Assembly (NCBI GenBank): GCA_002839375.1
Contig: PGXY01000003.1
Span: forward strand, 529,863-593,862
DNA: 64,000 nucleotides
From: Spirochaetae bacterium HGW-Spirochaetae-1
GTDB lineage: Bacteria > Spirochaetota > UBA4802 > UBA5550
Direction of reading: 5' to 3'
Made by a program: the position numbers and the translations under genes. Positions within the stretch are counted from its first letter, which is position 1; each line of letters opens with the position of its first letter. The notes beneath the pieces were generated by a model that saw only the letters and a list, made by a program, of their open reading frames with translations, was not told where the DNA came from and searched no databases. Positions 60,534 to 64,000 of this stretch are shown piece by piece.

Positions 60534-61175
60534 TTATATCTTCTCAATCTCATCGAGAAAACCGGCGACAGGATGGGCACCGGTCAATTCATGTGTTTCA
60601 TTGATAATAATTTTCGGCACGCCGCTGACATTGTACTTGTTGGCCAGATGGGGGAAAGTGGAAGCCTCCACCATATCGGCTGTTATTTTATCATTCTCCA
60701 GGGCAAGCCGGTGCGCCGTGCTCACCGCCTGCGGACAGTAGGGGCATCCCAGGGACACGAACACCTGAATATGAATATCTTTTTTTATTTTCCCTATGCG
60801 GTCCTTTATTCCCACGGGAAGTTCTTCACCATGGCCCGACACCTCAAGTATACTCTGCATGAAGGAATTGATTTCATATCCACCCGGCAGGCCGTAAAAC
60901 CGGATGCCTCTATCCTTATTATCAGCATAGAGAAGAACAATAGCCGGGATCTTATCAACACCGTAGGACTTCACTTTATCCCCATCCTTCTGGAAATCAT
61001 ATACGGTGAGGCTCAGCTTATCGGAAAGACCTGTGATTTCCTCGACAAACTGCCGGGTGTCGCTGCAGGAACCGCATTCGAATTCCTGCGTCACAAAAAC
61101 CAGGTTGACCCGTTCCTTCATCTGTCCGAGAACCTGTTTCAGCTGATCCTGAATTTTCTGATCGAATAATGCCAT
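60534..61175 (-). CDS. Protein disulfide oxidoreductase with two thioredoxin folds
   Basis: 213 residues, no signal peptide. Two thioredoxin-like domains in tandem: the first has CGSC (Cys34, Cys37), the second CPYC (Cys144, Cys147) in VFVSLGCPYCPQAV, with the cis-Pro in KIPAIV and VSGVPKII. This two-domain glutaredoxin-like PDO is known mainly from thermophiles and archaea. It should reduce or shuffle disulfides in the cytoplasm, recycled by the flavoprotein encoded immediately upstream. Confidence 0.88.
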   Translation of the reverse strand: MALFDQKIQDQLKQVLGQMKERVNLVFVTQEFECGSCSDTRQFVEEITGLSDKLSLTVYDFQKDGDKVKSYGVDKIPAIVLLYADNKDRGIRFYGLPGGYEINSFMQSILEVSGHGEELPVGIKDRIGKIKKDIHIQVFVSLGCPYCPQAVSTAHRLALENDKITADMVEASTFPHLANKYNVSGVPKIIINETHELTGAHPVAGFLDEIEKI

Positions 61176-61240
61176 GGTGGAACCTCCCGTTACTTTTCAT
61201 TTTTTCCATGATAGCGCCTTTTCATCATCATGAAATACGC

Positions 61241-62221
61241 TTATTCCCCTTTCAAAACATAATCGCAGGCCGACAGGGCCGCCTTGGCCCCCTCGCCGGC
61301 GGCGATGATAATCTGCTTGAAGGGGACCGATGTCACATCCCCGGCGGCGAATATTCCGGGAACACTGGTCCGGCAGGCGCAGTCAATGCTGATCTCGCCC
61401 GCTTCATTGAGCTCCACTGTTCCTTTCAGAAATCCGCTGTTGGGGATGAGTCCGATTTCAACAAAAATACCGTCGGCATTTATATCCTTCCCGGCTCCGC
61501 TCTTCCTTTTCCGCACAACAACCGTATTAACGCTTGCGTCTCCCTTTATTTCCGTCACCTCATGCTCATAGATAATATCAACGTTTGAGAATTCATTCAA
61601 CCTTTCAATGAGAATCTTATCCCCCGTGAGAGTATCAAGAAACTGAACAATGGTGACATGGGTGGCAAGCCTGGCCAGATCGATGGCCGCTTCAATGCCG
61701 CTGTTGCCGCCTCCCACCACCACGACCTTTTTTCCGGCAAAAAAAGGCGCGTCACAGGTTGTGCAATACGCCACGCCACGACCCGTAAATTCCTTTTCGC
61801 CGGGAACACCGAGCCTGCGCCATGATTTTCCCGTCGTGACAATAACCGCTTTCGCCTGAAACAGGCGGCCGTCTTCCAGGTGTATCTTTTTCACGGGTCC
61901 CCCTTCCAGGGACTGAACGGTTGCACCCGTCTCGAAGCCGATGCTGAACTCCTGCACCTGTCCCTGGAACTTGTCGACCAGTTCAACACCGCTGATGTAC
62001 CGGTATCCCATGTAATTTTCCACGCCGGCAGTCTCGGCAACCTGTCCCCCCAGATCCCTGATGATAATGCCGGTCTTCAGGCCCTTGCGCATACAGTACA
62101 CCGCTGCCGTAAGACCGGCAGGACCGCCCCCCAGGATGATTATATCATACACTACTGACGGGTCCATGGAAACGAACTGTTTGGTATCAGTAAAGGCTCC
62201 CAGGCTCAGGTTGAAATCCAT
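61241..62221 (-). CDS. Thioredoxin reductase-like flavoprotein
   Basis: 326 residues. FAD site GGGPAGLTAAVY (31-42), redox motif CTTCDAPFF (about 152-160), NADPH-binding GGGNSGIEAAIDLA, and the C-terminal FAD motif GIFAAGDVTS. Architecture is that of TrxB/AhpF-type reductases with a 20-residue N-terminal extension. It would pass electrons from NAD(P)H to the PDO encoded 65 nt downstream. Start ATG 62221 has TTGGAGAG seven bases upstream; an earlier in-frame TTG overlaps that site. Confidence 0.9.
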   Translation of the reverse strand: MDFNLSLGAFTDTKQFVSMDPSVVYDIIILGGGPAGLTAAVYCMRKGLKTGIIIRDLGGQVAETAGVENYMGYRYISGVELVDKFQGQVQEFSIGFETGATVQSLEGGPVKKIHLEDGRLFQAKAVIVTTGKSWRRLGVPGEKEFTGRGVAYCTTCDAPFFAGKKVVVVGGGNSGIEAAIDLARLATHVTIVQFLDTLTGDKILIERLNEFSNVDIIYEHEVTEIKGDASVNTVVVRKRKSGAGKDINADGIFVEIGLIPNSGFLKGTVELNEAGEISIDCACRTSVPGIFAAGDVTSVPFKQIIIAAGEGAKAALSACDYVLKGE

Positions 62222-62274
62222 GACAGCACTCTCCAAATTAAATAATTGAGATTCACAAATCTTATCCTAACCCC

Positions 62275-62332
62275 CTTTGGGGGTGGCGACAGCGAATTCC
62301 TGAAAATAATTATAACTTATCCGCCGGGGGCT
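62275..62332. repeat. GC-rich hairpin of the dispersed family
   Basis: AACCCCCTTTGGGGGTGGCGA begins the element (ACCCCCTTTGGGGGT is a palindrome), followed about 40 nt later by GCCGGGGGCTTTA, which resembles the left hairpin near 21380. It lies just upstream of the thioredoxin reductase gene. Confidence 0.45.
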
Positions 62333-62452
62333 TTACATTACCTGTGCCCTCTCTTTAATATCCACTCAGGAGGATCACAAAAATCTGTGATGGCATTATT
62401 TAAGAAGTTACCCGATAAGGGCAGGAAATGCAATAAAAAAAATCGATTGCAA

Positions 62453-63523
62453 TCAGCCCTGGTATGTCACCAGTTCGTAATCGGGATTGCCGAATGAGAT
62501 GTCACGGGCATGATCGATCTGGCAGCGGTACGGAATATTATAGGCCATATCGGACAGACTTTTGCCTCCCCGGCCTTCCACCAGGTCCAGTGAAGCGGCG
62601 TCCACGGCAACAGGGTCGAATGATATGAGAATGCCTATATCGGGAAGCATTTTTTCAAAGCTGTCCATACAATCACAGTCTTTCGACATCCGGGTAAGCA
62701 CATTAACAAAAAGTATTTTACCGGGACATGCCCTGACTACACCCAGGGCATGTTCCACAACCTTCTTCTGCAGGTCTTCGTAAGTGACTGCCCAGTTGTA
62801 ACCCACGGCATCGAAGCGGCACACTGCCAGGCACTCACCGCAGCCTATGCACATCGCCTTGTCTATCACGGCACTGTCATCGCCCATGGTTATGGCCGAT
62901 TCCGGGCACCATGTGATGCAGACGCCGCATTGCGTACATTTTTTTGATTTAATGGAAGGTTTCGCCGTGGAATGCTGGTTAAGCTTTCCCTTGCGGCTGG
63001 CAAGCCCCATGCCGATATTTTTGAGCGCGGCGCCGAAACCGGCAGCCAGATGCCCGGTAAAATGGGAAACAACAATCATGGACTGAACCATGGAAACCAG
63101 GGCGGCCACATGCACCGATTCATGGAGACGCCCCCCGACCGAAACCTCCGTTTCCTGGTCGCCCAGCAACCCGTCGGCCATGATGATGGGAAGGCCCGTG
63201 TTTTCATAACCGAATCCGTGCCGATGAGCCAGCATGATGTGTTCAACGGCGTTGTTTCTGTTTCCCTTGTACAGAGTCGACGTCTCGGTCAGAAAGGGAA
63301 GGCCTTTTTTTTCAGTAACAATCCCGCCCAGGGTCTTTATAAGTTCCGGACGGGCATAACCCGATTTTGCCGTCTCACCAAAATGTGTTTTAATAGCCAC
63401 CATGTCGCGGTCTTTTACATGATCCAGGAGCATTTTTTCGGACAGGCAGTTCCTTACCCGTTGTGCAACGGCAGAATCAGACTCGTTGTCTTTTACCGGT
63501 ATGAAGAACACTTTTTCTTTCAT
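62453..63523 (-). CDS. DUF362 protein with two 4Fe-4S clusters
   Basis: 356 residues. DUF362 fold (VAIKTHFGETAKSGYARPELI; ALKNIGMGLASRKGK; FDPVAVDAASLDLV) containing an internal ferredoxin domain with CTQCGVCITWCPES and CIGCGECLAVCRF, enough Cys for two 4Fe-4S clusters. The family is widespread in anaerobes and its reaction is unknown; it is often described as an iron-sulfur electron carrier or dehydrogenase subunit. Its ATG overlaps the stop of the PlsC gene (ATGA), so they are co-transcribed. Confidence 0.9.
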   Translation of the reverse strand: MKEKVFFIPVKDNESDSAVAQRVRNCLSEKMLLDHVKDRDMVAIKTHFGETAKSGYARPELIKTLGGIVTEKKGLPFLTETSTLYKGNRNNAVEHIMLAHRHGFGYENTGLPIIMADGLLGDQETEVSVGGRLHESVHVAALVSMVQSMIVVSHFTGHLAAGFGAALKNIGMGLASRKGKLNQHSTAKPSIKSKKCTQCGVCITWCPESAITMGDDSAVIDKAMCIGCGECLAVCRFDAVGYNWAVTYEDLQKKVVEHALGVVRACPGKILFVNVLTRMSKDCDCMDSFEKMLPDIGILISFDPVAVDAASLDLVEGRGGKSLSDMAYNIPYRCQIDHARDISFGNPDYELVTYQG

Positions 63524-64000
63524 GGTCTCTCCTTTGTAAAATCTTCCTCAAGATTTGCAAGCCCCTGTATCATGACATCTCTCACCCGGGAAATTGTTTC
63601 TTCCAATGTAAGGTTTTCAAACTGCTCATAGGGTATTTCGGGCAGCACGCGCATGCGGATCTGGTGAACCCCTTCGGTTTTCATTACATACTTGGGCAGG
63701 GCCTCACCGGTTCCCCTCACCACGATGGGCAGTATGGGAACTTTCTTTTTTTTCGCAAGGATGAAGGCGCCGGTCTTGAAATCCTTAATCTTGCCGTCCT
63801 TTGACCGTGTGCCTTCGGGAAAGAAAAAGACCGAGCTTCCCTCGTCGAGCGTTCGCTCACAGTCCTGCATCATTTTTTCAACGCTCGACTTGTCCCCCCT
63901 GTTCAGCCTGATATAGCGGTTCAGAACCATGTTCCACCCGATGAGAGGGACCCTGAATATTTCCGCCTTGGAAACAAATTTGTAATGGAAATAGAGCCTG
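63520..64000 (-). CDS. 1-acylglycerol-3-phosphate acyltransferase (PlsC-like), cut by window edge
   Basis: The frame is open to the right edge, reading KFVSKAEIFRVPLIGWNM before the first internal Met, which matches PlsC enzymes well, so the start lies outside the window. FFFPEGTRSKDGKIKDFKTGA and ILPIVVRGTGEALPK are the acyl-acceptor and glycerol-phosphate-binding motifs. The catalytic HX4D lies beyond the edge. It would acylate lysophosphatidic acid to phosphatidic acid at the inner membrane. Overlaps the DUF362 gene by 4 bp. Confidence 0.9.
   Translation of the reverse strand, partial: RLYFHYKFVSKAEIFRVPLIGWNMVLNRYIRLNRGDKSSVEKMMQDCERTLDEGSSVFFFPEGTRSKDGKIKDFKTGAFILAKKKKVPILPIVVRGTGEALPKYVMKTEGVHQIRMRVLPEIPYEQFENLTLEETISRVRDVMIQGLANLEEDFTKERP

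Noticed and set aside
1-64000. CRISPR array, tRNA or rRNA genes
   Set aside because: Read through on both strands; no regularly spaced repeats, no T-loop GTTCGAATC-type clusters with acceptor stems, and no rRNA-like stretch were seen. A tRNA scan would be the decisive test.

Overview
The window looks like a stretch of chromosome from a free-living Gram-negative bacterium. It encodes an RND pump with a TolC-type outer-membrane protein, several lipoproteins, a two-gene TRAP-TAXI importer, and many 7TM/PAS sensors and HD-GYP proteins. Base composition is about half GC and gene starts usually carry AGGAGG-like ribosome sites. There is no rRNA or marker gene, so placement is a guess: the 7TMR-DISM kinase, relaxed lipoboxes, class I adenylate cyclase and abundant acyl-CoA enzymes suggest Spirochaetota, with Desulfobacterota as the alternative. 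I found no tRNA, rRNA, CRISPR array, transposase, integrase or phage gene. Both ends cut genes: a fumarylacetoacetase-family gene on the left and a PlsC acyltransferase on the right.

Layout: (1) 1-15 kb: lipid and acyl-CoA genes (acyl-CoA synthetase, double-hotdog MaoC protein, ceramidase-like lipoprotein, SCP2 protein, M24 peptidase, TetR) with a class II photolyase, a hydrolase, a 2-hydroxyacid dehydrogenase and an EamA exporter. (2) 15-20 kb: a structured leader before a 59-residue arginine-rich protein, then an HD-GYP / class I adenylate cyclase operon. (3) 20-27 kb: TAXI-TRAP importer, a YcxB-like protein, an ankyrin/M23 lipoprotein and a TetR. (4) 27-38 kb: a large GAF/PAS/HD-GYP protein, a DUF2279 protein, an unusual phosphofructokinase, MsrB, a mini cytochrome c, a histone-deacetylase-fold protein, and an overlapping DUF503 / Mut7-C / methyltransferase operon. 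(5) 38.5-50.5 kb: a hexapeptide acyltransferase, a NarL-type two-component pair, and a long CoA-centred run: CoA-transferase-GNAT fusion, fused ADP-forming acyl-CoA synthetase, AAA_26-DRTGG protein, RsbRD-like sensor, a degenerate receiver, and a second, split ADP-forming synthetase. (6) 50.6-64 kb: glycosyltransferase, RND-TolC-TetR efflux operon, 7TMR-DISM histidine kinase, thioredoxin reductase with a tandem thioredoxin-fold partner, a DUF362 ferredoxin protein and PlsC.

The best candidate for an undescribed system is 39.2-50.1 kb. A sensor kinase and regulator sit directly before enzymes that make, transfer and use acyl-CoA, a predicted protein acetyltransferase fused to the CoA-transferase, a Pta-like regulatory domain without the Pta enzyme, and two signalling proteins without output domains. 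I read this as acyl-CoA/acetate status being sensed and perhaps written onto proteins by acetylation; that is inference. A second layer of interest is the regulatory DNA: three operators spaced exactly 21 bp apart at the efflux promoter, one operator type shared by the ceramidase-like and phosphofructokinase genes, and a 12-bp perfect inverted repeat before the split synthetase.
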